Assembly (NCBI GenBank): GCA_021286855.1
Contig: JAJTBO010000002.1
Coordinates: forward strand, 62,001-126,000
Length of the DNA stretch: 64,000 nucleotides
Source: Hyphomicrobiales bacterium
GTDB taxonomy: Bacteria; Pseudomonadota; Alphaproteobacteria; Rhizobiales; Ancalomicrobiaceae
Direction: 5' to 3'
This document shows, in pieces, positions 46,313 through 57,207 of the stretch. The position numbers and the translations under genes are program-made. Position 1 is the first letter of the stretch; the number at the start of each line of letters is the position of its first letter. The notes below the pieces were generated by a model. That model had not been told where the DNA came from. It saw nothing but the letters and a program-made list of their open reading frames with translations, and did not search any database.

Positions 46313-47578
46313 ATGCAGCAGATCAAACTCCAGGACCTCAAGGCCAAGTCGCCGACCGAACTCCTTTCCTTCGCCGAGGAGCTCGAGGTCGAGAACGCCA
46401 GCACGATGCGCAAGCAGGAGCTGATGTTCGCGATCCTCAAGCAGCTTGCGGCGCGGGAGGTCGAAATCATCGGCGAAGGCGTCGTCGAAGTGCTGCAGGA
46501 CGGTTTCGGCTTCCTGCGCTCGCCCGACGCGAATTATCTGGCCGGTCCGGACGACATCTACGTCTCGCCGTCGCAGATCCGCCGCTTCTCGCTGCGGACC
46601 GGCGACACGGTCGAGGGTCACATCCGCAGCCCGAAGGAAGGCGAGCGCTACTTCGCGCTGCTCAAGGTCAACACGATCAACTTCGAGGATCCGGAGCGGG
46701 CGCGGCACAAGGTCAACTTCGACAATCTGACGCCGCTCTATCCCGACAGCCGGTTCAAGATGGAGCCGGAGGAGCCGACCTCGAAGGACATGTCGGCGCG
46801 GGTCATCGACATCGTCTCGCCGCTCGGCAAGGGCCAGCGCGCGCTGATCGTCGCGCCGCCGCGCACCGGCAAGACCGTGCTCCTGCAGAACATCGCCCGG
46901 TCGATCACGACAAATCATCCGGAATGCTTCCTGATCGTCCTCCTGATCGACGAGCGCCCGGAAGAAGTGACCGACATGCAGCGCACGGTGAAGGGCGAGG
47001 TCGTTTCCTCGACCTTCGACGAGCCGGCGTCGCGTCACGTTCAGGTCGCGGAGATGGTGATCGAGAAGGCGAAGCGTCTGGTCGAACACGGCCGCGACGT
47101 CGTCATCCTGCTCGATTCGATCACCCGCCTCGGCCGCGCCTACAACACCGTGGTGCCCTCGTCGGGCAAGGTTCTGACCGGCGGCGTCGACGCCAACGCG
47201 CTGCAGCGGCCGAAGCGCTTCTTCGGCGCGGCCCGCAACATCGAGAACGGGGGCTCGCTGACGATCATCGCCACGGCGCTGATCGAGACCGGCAGCCGCA
47301 TGGACGAAGTGATCTTCGAAGAGTTCAAGGGCACCGGCAACTCCGAGATCATTCTCGACCGCAAGGTCGCCGACAAGCGGGTCTTCCCGTCGATCGACAT
47401 CACGCGCTCCGGCACCCGCAAGGAAGAGCTCCTGGTGCCGGCCGACGTGCTCAAGAAGACCTATGTGCTCCGCCGCATCCTCACGCCGATGGGCACCGTC
47501 GACGCGATCGAGTTCCTGCTCGACAAGCTGCGCCAGACCAAGCGCAATGCCGACTTCTTCGATTCGATGAACACCTGA
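46313..47578 (+). CDS. rho: transcription termination factor Rho
   Basis: RNA-dependent hexameric ATPase that terminates transcription. The 421-aa protein has an N-terminal [31 protein letters not shown] and the RNA-binding cold-shock fold ([36 protein letters not shown]). Walker A is [13 protein letters not shown], the Q-loop region [14 protein letters not shown], Walker [20 protein letters not shown], and a C-terminal [12 protein letters not shown] follows. The 275-bp leader between hemJ and rho has no hairpin I can support. Its position between hemJ and mnmE is typical of alphaproteobacterial origin regions. Confidence 0.97.
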   Translation: MQQIKLQDLKAKSPTELLSFAEELEVENASTMRKQELMFAILKQLAAREVEIIGEGVVEVLQDGFGFLRSPDANYLAGPDDIYVSPSQIRRFSLRTGDTVEGHIRSPKEGERYFALLKVNTINFEDPERARHKVNFDNLTPLYPDSRFKMEPEEPTSKDMSARVIDIVSPLGKGQRALIVAPPRTGKTVLLQNIARSITTNHPECFLIVLLIDERPEEVTDMQRTVKGEVVSSTFDEPASRHVQVAEMVIEKAKRLVEHGRDVVILLDSITRLGRAYNTVVPSSGKVLTGGVDANALQRPKRFFGAARNIENGGSLTIIATALIETGSRMDEVIFEEFKGTGNSEIILDRKVADKRVFPSIDITRSGTRKEELLVPADVLKKTYVLRRILTPMGTVDAIEFLLDKLRQTKRNADFFDSMNT

Positions 47579-47600
47579 TCGAATCGACTGCGAAAGAAAG

Positions 47601-47634
47601 CGACGGGCCCCGAGTGCGATCTCGGGGCCCGTCG
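47601..47634. terminator. hairpin between convergent rho and the DUF255 gene
   Basis: A perfect 14-bp stem (CGACGGGCCCCGAG with CTCGGGGCCCGTCG) and a 6-nt loop, 22 bp after rho. The trailing sequence TCGTATCG is only weakly T-rich. A parS-like site follows 13 bp later. Confidence 0.65.
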
Positions 47635-47646
47635 TCGTATCGAGCG

Positions 47647-47662
47647 TGTTTCACGTGAATCG
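47647..47662. promoter_or_regulatory. parS-like site 5
   Basis: TGTTTCACGTGAATCG. The core GTTTCACGTGAATC differs at one base from the perfect site and is identical to the cores at 37449 and 51143. It lies in the gap between rho and the DUF255 gene. Confidence 0.75.
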
Positions 47663-47678
47663 CGGCGATCCCCAGCGA

Positions 47679-49709
<2,031 letters not shown>

Positions 49710-49796
49710 GGGGCGGATCTCCTCGGCGGGATCGACGATCGTTCTGCAACAGGATAGAGCGTCGGAGCGCGGCGAACAGACGAGGTTTCGGGCGAG

Positions 49797-51125
49797 ATGA
49801 GCACGATCTATGCAATGGCGAGCGGCGGCTGTCCGAGCGGCGTGGCGGTTGTGCGGGTCAGCGGTCCGTCATGTAGATTCGTTCTCGAAACGATGGTCGG
49901 GACCTGCGCCCCCCGGGTGGCGTCGCTGCGGTCGATTCGGGATCGCAACGGCGAGGAAATCGATCGCGGTCTGGTGTTGTGGTTTCCCGGGCCGGGCTCG
50001 TTCACCGGCGAGGATACGATCGAATTTCAGGTCCACGGCAGCCGGGCGGTGGCGCGGGCTCTCGCCGAAGCTCTGGGGTCCTTCGACGGCGTTCGGCCGG
50101 CGGAAGCCGGGGAATTCACCCGGAGGGCCTTTCTGTCGGGGCGGATCGATCTGACCGAAGCGGAGGGTCTCGCCGATCTTCTCGCGGCGGAGACCGAGGC
50201 GCAGCGCCGGCAGGCGTTGGCGCAGAGCGAAGGGACGCTGCGTCGGCTCTACGAGGGGTGGCGGGAGATCCTGATCGAGGCGCGCGCCTTGATCGAAGCG
50301 GATCTCGACTTCGCCGACGAGGAGGACATCCCGGGCTCGGTGATCGATTCGGCTATGCAACGCATCGAGGCGTTGAAGACAGCGGTCGAGGCGCACCTCG
50401 CCGACGGGCATCGGGGCGAGCGGTTGCGGGATGGATTTCAAGTGGTGATCCTCGGCCCGCCGAACGCCGGCAAGTCGAGCCTGATGAATGCGCTGGCGCG
50501 ACGCGACGTGGCGATCGTCACGGACGAGGCGGGCACGACGCGGGATTTGCTCGAGGTTCATCTCGATCTCGGCGGCTATCCGGTGACGTTGGTCGACACG
50601 GCCGGCTTGCGGGAGGCGGAAGGCGCGGTGGAGCGCGAGGGGATCAGACGGGCGCTGGAACGGAGCGGGCGCGCCGATCTGTGGCTCTGGCTACAGGCGC
50701 CGGACGTGGTGGAGACCGAACCGCCGCCGGGCGCCGATTGCCCGGTCTGGCGGGTCGATGGTAAGGGAGACTTGGAATTCCGCGTTCCGGAGGAGCGCCT
50801 CGGGATCGGTGGGGTCTCGCGACGTTTCCGGATCTCGGCGAAGACCGGCGGGGGTCTCGACGCGTTGGTTTCGGCGTTGTCGGCGGCGGCGGCGGACGAT
50901 CTGGCGATGCGGTCGGCCGGGCCAGGGCCGACGCGGGAAAGGCATCGCGTTCTGCTCGATTCGCTGACGAGACATCTCGACGATGCGATTCGTCACCGAA
51001 ACGAAGCCGAATTGGCGGCGGAACGATTGCGATATGGATCGGACGATCTGGGTCGTCTGACGGGTCGAATCGATGTGGAAGATCTGCTCGATCACATCTT
51101 TGGGGCGTTCTGCATCGGGAAATGA
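49797..51125 (+). CDS. mnmE: tRNA uridine-5-carboxymethylaminomethyl modification GTPase MnmE
   Basis: GTPase that, with MnmG, modifies the wobble uridine of several tRNAs. The 442-aa protein has the folate-binding N-domain ([67 protein letters not shown]). The G-domain has [21 protein letters not shown] and DTAGLRE. The C-terminus ends in the catalytic CIGK. MnmG follows directly, with only a parS-like site between them. Confidence 0.95.
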   Translation: MSTIYAMASGGCPSGVAVVRVSGPSCRFVLETMVGTCAPRVASLRSIRDRNGEEIDRGLVLWFPGPGSFTGEDTIEFQVHGSRAVARALAEALGSFDGVRPAEAGEFTRRAFLSGRIDLTEAEGLADLLAAETEAQRRQALAQSEGTLRRLYEGWREILIEARALIEADLDFADEEDIPGSVIDSAMQRIEALKTAVEAHLADGHRGERLRDGFQVVILGPPNAGKSSLMNALARRDVAIVTDEAGTTRDLLEVHLDLGGYPVTLVDTAGLREAEGAVEREGIRRALERSGRADLWLWLQAPDVVETEPPPGADCPVWRVDGKGDLEFRVPEERLGIGGVSRRFRISAKTGGGLDALVSALSAAAADDLAMRSAGPGPTRERHRVLLDSLTRHLDDAIRHRNEAELAAERLRYGSDDLGRLTGRIDVEDLLDHIFGAFCIGK

Positions 51126-51142
51126 CGTTGGTGAAGCGGAAC

Positions 51143-51156
51143 GTTTCACGTGAATC
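51143..51156. promoter_or_regulatory. parS-like site 6, between mnmE and mnmG
   Basis: GTTTCACGTGAATC, one base from the perfect core, 17 bp after the mnmE stop and 47 bp before the mnmG start. Confidence 0.75.
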
Positions 51157-51203
51157 ATCGATTCGTTGGCGGTTCGAATCGAGGGGAAGACGAGGTCCGA
51201 CGG

Positions 51204-53084
51204 ATGGCGGAAATTTGGGACGTGATCGTGATCGGTGGCGGGCACGCCGGTGTCGAAGCGGCCGCGGCGGCGGCGCGGGTCGGCGCGCGGACGATGCTGT
51301 TGACCCAGAAACGTTCGACGATCGGCGCGATGTCGTGCAATCCGGCGATCGGTGGGCTCGGCAAGGGCCATCTCGTCCGTGAGATCGACGCGCTCGGCGG
51401 CGTGATGGGCCGGGCGGCGGATCTCGGCGGCATCCAGTTTCGGCTCCTCAATCGACGCAAGGGTCCGGCGGTGCGGGGGCCGCGGGCGCAGATGGATCGT
51501 CGGCTCTACGCGGAAGCCGTTCAGCGTGCGCTCGAGGATACCGCCGGGTTGGTGGTCGCCGAGGGCGAAGCGTCGGGTCTGGTGATCTCCGCCGGGAGGG
51601 TCGAGGGCGTCGTCCTGCGGGACGGATCGCGACTGAGCTGCCGAGCGGTGGTGGTCGCGACGGGCACGTTCCTGAACGGGGTGATCCACGTCGGCCATGA
51701 GCGGCGGGCGGGCGGGCGCGTCGGCGACGCGGCGGTGGAGGGTTTTTCCGAGAGCCTGGCGGGGACGGGTCTTCGGCTGGGCCGCTTGAAGACCGGGACC
51801 CCGGCTCGCCTCGACGGTCGGACGATCGATTGGTCTCGGGTCGAAATGCAGGACGGCGACGCGACGCCGTCGCCCTTTTCGACACTGACCGAACGGATCG
51901 AAAATCCGCAGATCCGGTGCGGCATCACACGGACGACGGAGGCGACGCATCGGATCATTCGCGACAACCTCGAACGATCGGCGATGTACGGCGGCAAGAT
52001 CGACAGTCGGGGGCCGCGCTATTGCCCGTCGATCGAGGACAAGATCGTTCGGTTCGGGGAACGCGAAGGGCATCAGATCTTTCTCGAGCCGGAGGGGCTC
52101 GACGATCCGACGGTCTATCCGAACGGCCTGTCGACGTCGCTGCCGGCCGACGTTCAAGAAGCGATGTTGCGCTCGATCCCGGGGCTCGAAGCCGTCGCGC
52201 TGTTCCGGCCCGGCTATGCGATCGAATATGATCACGTCGATCCGCGAGGTCTGACGCCGACGCTCGCGGTGAAGGGCGTCGAGGGTCTCCATCTCGCCGG
52301 TCAGATCAATGGGACGACCGGCTACGAGGAGGCCGCGGGCCAGGGTCTGGTCGCCGGGCTCAACGCGGCGCGGGCGGCGGCGGGTCTCGACGGCGTCGTC
52401 TTTTCGCGTTCGCAGAGCTATCTCGGCGTCATGATAGACGATCTGGTGTCGCGTGGGATCAGCGAGCCCTATCGAATGTTCACCTCGCGAGCGGAGTATC
52501 GGTTGAGCCTGCGCGCCGACAACGCCGATCGGCGGCTGACCGGGGAGGGGATCGAGCTCGGGTTGGTCGACGGGCGGCGAAAGGCGGCGTTCGAGGCAAA
52601 GGTCGCGGCGATCGGCGCCTGTGAAGCGATGCTGCGCGAACGGACGCTGTCGCCGAACGAAGCGGAGGCGTTCGGGCTGACGCTCAATCGTGACGGTCGT
52701 CGACGGAGCGGCTTCGAGATCCTTGCGAACCCGGACGCGACCTTCGCGCGTCTCGCGGAGATCTGGGGCGAGTTGAAGAGCGTGACCGATTCGGTTGCGG
52801 AACAGGTCGAGATCGACGCGAAATATGCCGTGTATCTCGATCGGCAATCAGAGGACATGGAGCGACTGCGGCGGGAGGAGGCGGTGGTTCTGCCCGAGGA
52901 TCTCGCCTATTCCGAGATGGCGGGCCTGTCGAACGAATTGCGGCAGAAGCTCTCGGCGCAGCGTCCGGCGACGCTCGGCTCGGCGGCGCGGATCGACGGG
53001 GTGACGCCGGCGGCGCTGGCGCTGGTCTTGGCGCATGTACGGAAGGCGCAAGCCGACGGCGCGCGGCGGGCGTCAAACGAATGA
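51204..53084 (+). CDS. mnmG: tRNA uridine 5-carboxymethylaminomethyl modification enzyme MnmG (GidA)
   Basis: FAD-dependent partner of MnmE. The 626-aa protein has the dinucleotide loop [83 protein letters not shown], the FAD site [22 protein letters not shown] and [17 protein letters not shown]. The start was set at MAEIWDVIV; a GTG at 51150 lies inside the parS-like site and would add 18 unsupported residues. rsmG follows after 34 bp. Confidence 0.97.
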   Translation: MAEIWDVIVIGGGHAGVEAAAAAARVGARTMLLTQKRSTIGAMSCNPAIGGLGKGHLVREIDALGGVMGRAADLGGIQFRLLNRRKGPAVRGPRAQMDRRLYAEAVQRALEDTAGLVVAEGEASGLVISAGRVEGVVLRDGSRLSCRAVVVATGTFLNGVIHVGHERRAGGRVGDAAVEGFSESLAGTGLRLGRLKTGTPARLDGRTIDWSRVEMQDGDATPSPFSTLTERIENPQIRCGITRTTEATHRIIRDNLERSAMYGGKIDSRGPRYCPSIEDKIVRFGEREGHQIFLEPEGLDDPTVYPNGLSTSLPADVQEAMLRSIPGLEAVALFRPGYAIEYDHVDPRGLTPTLAVKGVEGLHLAGQINGTTGYEEAAGQGLVAGLNAARAAAGLDGVVFSRSQSYLGVMIDDLVSRGISEPYRMFTSRAEYRLSLRADNADRRLTGEGIELGLVDGRRKAAFEAKVAAIGACEAMLRERTLSPNEAEAFGLTLNRDGRRRSGFEILANPDATFARLAEIWGELKSVTDSVAEQVEIDAKYAVYLDRQSEDMERLRREEAVVLPEDLAYSEMAGLSNELRQKLSAQRPATLGSAARIDGVTPAALALVLAHVRKAQADGARRASNE

Positions 53085-53118
53085 CCTTCGCGGTGAGACA
53101 GAAGGATTCGAACCCGAT

Positions 53119-53757
53119 ATGACTTTCGAGACTTCGGATCTCGCGGCGGTCGAGGCGATCGTTCCCGTTTCACGTGAAACAGCGGAACGGCTCGCTGTCT
53201 ACGTGGAGCTGCTGCGAAAATGGCAGAAGAGCCAAAATCTGGTCGCGCCGAGCACGCTCGCCGACGTCTGGCGCCGGCACGTCGCCGATTCCGCGCAGAC
53301 ATTGGCGGCGCTGCCGACGGCGCGGCGATGGATCGACTTCGGGTCGGGAGCGGGCTTTCCCGGACTGGTGACGGCGATCCTGTTGGCGGAGACGCCGGGC
53401 GCCGAGGTTCATCTGGTCGAGAGCAATCGTGGCAAGGCGGCGTTTCTGAGGACGGTGGCGCGAGAGACCGGCGCGCCGGCGATCGTGCATGCCGAACGGA
53501 TCGAAGAGTTCAATGCGGGCTTTGCGGATGCGGTCGACGGGGTGTCGGCGCGAGCGCTGGCGTCGCTCTCGGATCTCATTCGTGTTGCAGCGCCACATGT
53601 TGCGCGCGGGGCGGTCGCGGTTTTCCACAAAGGTCAAGATTTTGCGGCCGAGGTGCGAGAAGCCACTCTATCTTGGGATCTGGATCTGGTAGAAAAGGTC
53701 AGTCGGATCGATCCTGCCGGGCGGTTGATGGTGATCCGACGGATCGTTCCGAAGTGA
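53119..53757 (+). CDS. rsmG: 16S rRNA (guanine527-N7)-methyltransferase RsmG (GidB)
   Basis: Methylates G527 of 16S rRNA; its loss gives low-level streptomycin resistance in several bacteria. The 212-aa protein has the N-terminal VSRETAERLAVYVELLRKWQKSQNLV, HVADSAQTL, the SAM site IDFGSGAGFPGLVTAILLAE, VHLVESNRGKAAFLRTVARE and ARALASLSDLI. The codons for PVSRET are formed by a perfect parS core at 53167-53180. It lies between mnmG and parA in a tight rightward series. Confidence 0.95.
   Translation: MTFETSDLAAVEAIVPVSRETAERLAVYVELLRKWQKSQNLVAPSTLADVWRRHVADSAQTLAALPTARRWIDFGSGAGFPGLVTAILLAETPGAEVHLVESNRGKAAFLRTVARETGAPAIVHAERIEEFNAGFADAVDGVSARALASLSDLIRVAAPHVARGAVAVFHKGQDFAAEVREATLSWDLDLVEKVSRIDPAGRLMVIRRIVPK
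53167..53180. promoter_or_regulatory. parS site 7 (perfect core), inside rsmG
   Basis: GTTTCACGTGAAAC, a perfect 14-bp palindrome identical to the bacterial parS core, followed by A as in the 16-mer consensus. It lies 614 bp upstream of parA and about 9 kb right of the candidate origin. It is probably the primary ParB loading site. Confidence 0.88.
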
Positions 53758-53780
53758 CGGCCCGACGGAGCCTCCCCGCG

Positions 53781-54605
53781 ATGACAAAGCTTTCGAAGAC
53801 GCCGCGCGTCTTGGCGCTCGCCAACCAGAAGGGCGGCGTCGGCAAGACGACGACCGCGATCAATCTCGGTACGGCCCTCGCCGCGATCGGCGAGGAGGTG
53901 TTGATCGTCGATCTCGACCCGCAGGGCAACGCCTCGACCGGGCTCGGCATCGACCGGCGGGCGCGCAAGCGGTCGACCTACGACGTGCTGGTCGGCGATT
54001 GCGGGATGGACGACGTGCTGATCGAGACGGCGGTGCCGCGCCTGTGGGTGGCCCCGTCGACGCTCGATCTGCTCGGCGTCGAGCTGGAGATCGCCTCGGC
54101 GGCGGATCGCGCCTTTCGTATGCGCAAGGCGGTCGCCGATTACATCACGACGGTGAGCGAGGATCGGCCGCACTTCTCCTATGTGCTGGTCGATTGCCCG
54201 CCGTCGCTCAATCTCTTGACGATCAACGCGATGTGCGCGTCGCATTCGGTGCTGGTGCCGCTGCAGTGCGAGTTCTTCGCGCTGGAAGGTCTGTCGCAGC
54301 TTCTGTCGACGGTCGAGCAGGTCAAAACGACGCTCAATCCGGAGCTGTCGATCCACGGCATCGTGCTGACCATGTACGACTCGCGCAACAATCTCAGCGG
54401 TCAGGTGGTCGCCGACGTGCGCGAGCACATGGGCGATACAGTCTATGAGACGATCATTCCCCGCAACGTGCGGATCTCGGAAGCGCCGTCGCACGGCAAG
54501 CCGGCGCTGCTCTATGATCTGAAGTCGGCGGGCAGCCAAGCCTATCTTCGTCTCGCTTCCGAAATCATTCAGCGCGAGCGGCGTCTGAAGGCGGCGGCGG
54601 CCTGA
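53781..54605 (+). CDS. parA: chromosome partitioning ATPase ParA
   Basis: Walker-type ATPase that moves ParB-parS complexes. The 274-aa protein has the deviant Walker A KGGVGKTTT at 17-25, LIVDLDPQGNASTGLGI, the Walker B YVLVDCPPSLNLLTINAM and IPRNVRISEAPSHGKPALLYDLKSAGSQAY. It has no N-terminal HTH, so it is the chromosomal (Soj-like) type that does not itself repress transcription. rsmG is 23 bp upstream, parB 44 bp downstream. Confidence 0.97.
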   Translation: MTKLSKTPRVLALANQKGGVGKTTTAINLGTALAAIGEEVLIVDLDPQGNASTGLGIDRRARKRSTYDVLVGDCGMDDVLIETAVPRLWVAPSTLDLLGVELEIASAADRAFRMRKAVADYITTVSEDRPHFSYVLVDCPPSLNLLTINAMCASHSVLVPLQCEFFALEGLSQLLSTVEQVKTTLNPELSIHGIVLTMYDSRNNLSGQVVADVREHMGDTVYETIIPRNVRISEAPSHGKPALLYDLKSAGSQAYLRLASEIIQRERRLKAAAA

Positions 54606-54649
54606 GGCGAAGCTCGCATCGACGGAAGAACGACGCCAGGGAGGCTCCT

Positions 54650-55522
54650 GTGGAAGAGCGCAGACGTCTGGGCCGCGGTCTGGCGGCGTTGCTCGGCGAC
54701 ATGGCCGAGCCGGAGACTATGAACGAGCAGGCCAAGGTCGGCTCGAAGCACGTCCCGATCGATCTGATCCATCCGAACCCGCGCAATCCTCGCCGGCATT
54801 TCGGCGAGGAGGATCTCGCCGATCTGGCTCAGTCGATCCGCGAGAAGGGCGTGGTGCAGCCGATCCTGGTGCGCTCGGCGCCGGGGCGGGTCAACCACTT
54901 CGAGATCATCGCCGGCGAACGGCGGTGGCGGGCGTCGCAGCGCGCCGGCCATCACGAGATCCCGGTGATCGTGCGCGACGTCTCCGACAAGGAGGCGCTG
55001 GAGCTGGCGATCATCGAGAACGTGCAGCGCGCCGATCTCGATCCGATCGAAGAGGCGGTCGGCTACGAACAGCTGATCGCCGATTTCGGCTATACGCAGC
55101 AGGATCTCGGCCAGGTGATCGGCAAGAGCCGCAGCCATGTCGCCAACACGCTGCGCCTTCTCAAGCTGCCGGAGACGGTCAAGGAGCATCTGCGTCGGGG
55201 CGAGCTGACCGCGGGCCACGCGCGCGCGCTGGTGACGGCGACGGATCCGGCGAGCCTCGCCGAGAAGATCGTGACGCAGGGCCTGACGGTGCGCGACGCG
55301 GAGGCCCTGGCGCAGTCACCGGCGGCGGGCGAGACGCCGAAGCCGGCCAAGGCGAAGAAGGCCAAGGACGCCGATACGATCGCGCTCGAGAAGACGCTGT
55401 CGGATCTGCTCGGCCTGTGGGTGGCGATCGATCACAAGGCGGACGGGACCGGCCGGCTGGAAATCAAGTACCGCACCCTCGATCAGCTCGACGATCTGGT
55501 GCGGCGGCTCAAGGTCGGGTGA
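54650..55522 (+). CDS. parB: chromosome partitioning protein ParB (parS-binding CTPase)
   Basis: Binds parS and spreads as a CTP-dependent clamp. The 290-aa protein begins RRLGRGLAALLGDM, the short N-terminal motif that stimulates ParA. It continues LIHPNPRNPRRHFGEEDLADLAQSI and the CTP-binding GERRWRA at 89-95. IENVQRADLDPIEEAVGYEQL, the HTH (QQDLGQVIGKSRSHVANTLRLLKLP) and a C-terminal dimerisation helix follow. The start is GTG with GGGAGG upstream. A terminator follows. Seven candidate parS sites lie in this window. Confidence 0.97.
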   Translation: MEERRRLGRGLAALLGDMAEPETMNEQAKVGSKHVPIDLIHPNPRNPRRHFGEEDLADLAQSIREKGVVQPILVRSAPGRVNHFEIIAGERRWRASQRAGHHEIPVIVRDVSDKEALELAIIENVQRADLDPIEEAVGYEQLIADFGYTQQDLGQVIGKSRSHVANTLRLLKLPETVKEHLRRGELTAGHARALVTATDPASLAEKIVTQGLTVRDAEALAQSPAAGETPKPAKAKKAKDADTIALEKTLSDLLGLWVAIDHKADGTGRLEIKYRTLDQLDDLVRRLKVG

Positions 55523-55554
55523 TCGATTTCGGAACGCCAGCGGTCCGCTTTGAA

Positions 55555-55580
55555 AAGGCGCCCTTTGGGGCGCCTTCTTC
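55555..55580. terminator. terminator between convergent parB and holA
   Basis: AAGGCGCCC and GGGCGCCTT form a perfect 9-bp stem with a TTTG loop, followed by CTTCTTCG and preceded by AAAA on the other side. This fits a bidirectional intrinsic terminator, 32 bp after parB. Confidence 0.75.
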
Positions 55581-55583
55581 GTT

Positions 55584-56621
55584 TCAGCGGCGCTCGGCGG
55601 CGCGCGCGGCGCGGGAGAGCGTGAGGGCGGCGTCGGAGAGGACGGCGCTCGCCAAGGCCGGCATGCGGCGCGTGCGCAGCAAGGCGTCGTCGATGATCGC
55701 GGCGGCGCGGCGCAGGCGATCGGGCGTCCACAGGCCGACCTGACGGGCGACCTCGGCGCGACGGCGAAAGAAGATCGGCGGCTGCGCGGCGGCGACGACG
55801 TCGACCGGTTTGCGGCCGCCGGACATGTCGGCGCGCAGCCGTTCGAGCAATTGGAAATGGCGCTGGAGCATGGCGCCGGCGACGGCCGGCGGCGTGCCGG
55901 AGGCCTCCAGCCGACCGAGCAGGCGGTCGACGACGCTCGGTTCGCCGCCGGCGACGGCGTCGACGAATTCGTCGAAGGCGAGGGCGGAGGCGTCGCCGAC
56001 GATCGCCGCGACGTCGGCGAGGACGATACGGTCGCGGCCGTGGGCATAGAGGCAGAGTTTACGGATCTCGCCACGCGAGGCCATGCGGTCGCCGCCGAGA
56101 TGGGCTTCGAGCGCCTCGCGCGCGTCGCGATCGATCGAGAGACGGGCGTCGGCGAGTTCGCGGTCGACCAGTCGAGCGAGATCGCGGGCGTCGTCGGCCC
56201 AGCAGGCGAGGGCGAGCGCGGTGGGGTGATCCTCGATCTTCTTGCGCAGCGGTGAGGTCTTCTTGAGATCGCCGGCCTCGAGCACGACCAGGCTTCCGGG
56301 CGAGGGTTCGTCGAGCAGCGGCTGGACCGCGGGCAGGAGATTGCGAGCGCCGCAGTCGCGCACCCAGACGACCCGGCGATTGCCGAAGAGGGAGACGGTG
56401 CGAGCCTCGTCGACCAGTCGGGCCGGATCGGCGACGAGCTCGCCGCCGTCGAGACGAACCAGCGAGAACGGATCGTCGCCGCCGCCGCTGGCGGTCGCGA
56501 CCAGGGCGCTCGCCCGTTCGGTCACGAGCCCGTCGTCGGATCCCCAGATCAGGACGACGCCGACCCGCTCACTCGGTTTGCGGAGAAAGGGATCGATCTC
56601 GCCGGGCTTGAGAACGGCCAT
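55584..56621 (-). CDS. holA: DNA polymerase III delta subunit HolA
   Basis: Clamp-loader subunit that opens the sliding clamp. The 345-aa protein has FLRKPSERVGVVLIWGSDDGLVTERASALVA, RLDGGELVADPARLVDEARTVSLFGNRRVVWVRD, LEAGDLKKTSPLRKKIE and GGDRMASRGEIRKLCLYA, which are HolA signatures. It ends the leuS-lptE-holA series. Confidence 0.94.
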   Translation of the reverse strand: MAVLKPGEIDPFLRKPSERVGVVLIWGSDDGLVTERASALVATASGGGDDPFSLVRLDGGELVADPARLVDEARTVSLFGNRRVVWVRDCGARNLLPAVQPLLDEPSPGSLVVLEAGDLKKTSPLRKKIEDHPTALALACWADDARDLARLVDRELADARLSIDRDAREALEAHLGGDRMASRGEIRKLCLYAHGRDRIVLADVAAIVGDASALAFDEFVDAVAGGEPSVVDRLLGRLEASGTPPAVAGAMLQRHFQLLERLRADMSGGRKPVDVVAAAQPPIFFRRRAEVARQVGLWTPDRLRRAAAIIDDALLRTRRMPALASAVLSDAALTLSRAARAAERR

Positions 56622-56658
56622 CTCAGGGTCTCGATGGGAGAGCCGCCGGCCGCTCGGC

Positions 56659-57207
56659 TCACGGGTTCGGGTTTTCGGCGAACCAGACGGCGATCTTGGT
56701 CCGAATGTCGAGGGCGATCATGGCGGCGGCGCGATCCTGGGCGTCGCGCTGGGCGCGGAGATCGGCGAAGCGCTGCTGCGAATAATCGTAGGCGGCGTTG
56801 GCCGACGAGGCGCCGTTGGCGAGGGTGCGACCGGTCGTGATCTCGGTGAGCACCCACGACGCGGTGATCTGACCGATGTGGGCCGTGGCGAGGTTCGAGG
56901 AACGATCGATGCCGACGGCGGTGTCGACGAAGGTGTTGTCGACGGTCAGCTGCCAGCGGGGGCGGTCCGGTTCGCCGGCGCCGCCGGAAAAGCCGAAGAC
57001 CAGATCCTGCCGTATCTTCTGACCGATCCGGCCGCCGGAGACGACCTTGACCTGACGCAGGGCGTCCGTGGTGGCCTCGCCGGCGGCGGTTCCATAGAGC
57101 GGCCGGATGCCGCTCGTCGTGCAACCGGCGAGGCCGAAGGCCGCGCCGAGGACGAGGATCGGGAGGATGAGCGGCCGACGGCGCGCTCCGGTCTCAGGCG
57201 ACGACAT
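56659..57207 (-). CDS. lptE: LPS-assembly lipoprotein LptE
   Basis: Outer-membrane lipoprotein that plugs and matures the LptD translocon. The 182-aa protein has a basic N-terminus, the hydrophobic [17 protein letters not shown] with lipobox LAGC (Cys about residue 29), then GIRPLYG, typical of LptE, and [16 protein letters not shown]. The start overlaps the end of leuS by 14 bp, and holA starts 37 bp downstream. This is the classic leuS-lptE-holA arrangement. Confidence 0.92.
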   Translation of the reverse strand: MSSPETGARRRPLILPILVLGAAFGLAGCTTSGIRPLYGTAAGEATTDALRQVKVVSGGRIGQKIRQDLVFGFSGGAGEPDRPRWQLTVDNTFVDTAVGIDRSSNLATAHIGQITASWVLTEITTGRTLANGASSANAAYDYSQQRFADLRAQRDAQDRAAAMIALDIRTKIAVWFAENPNP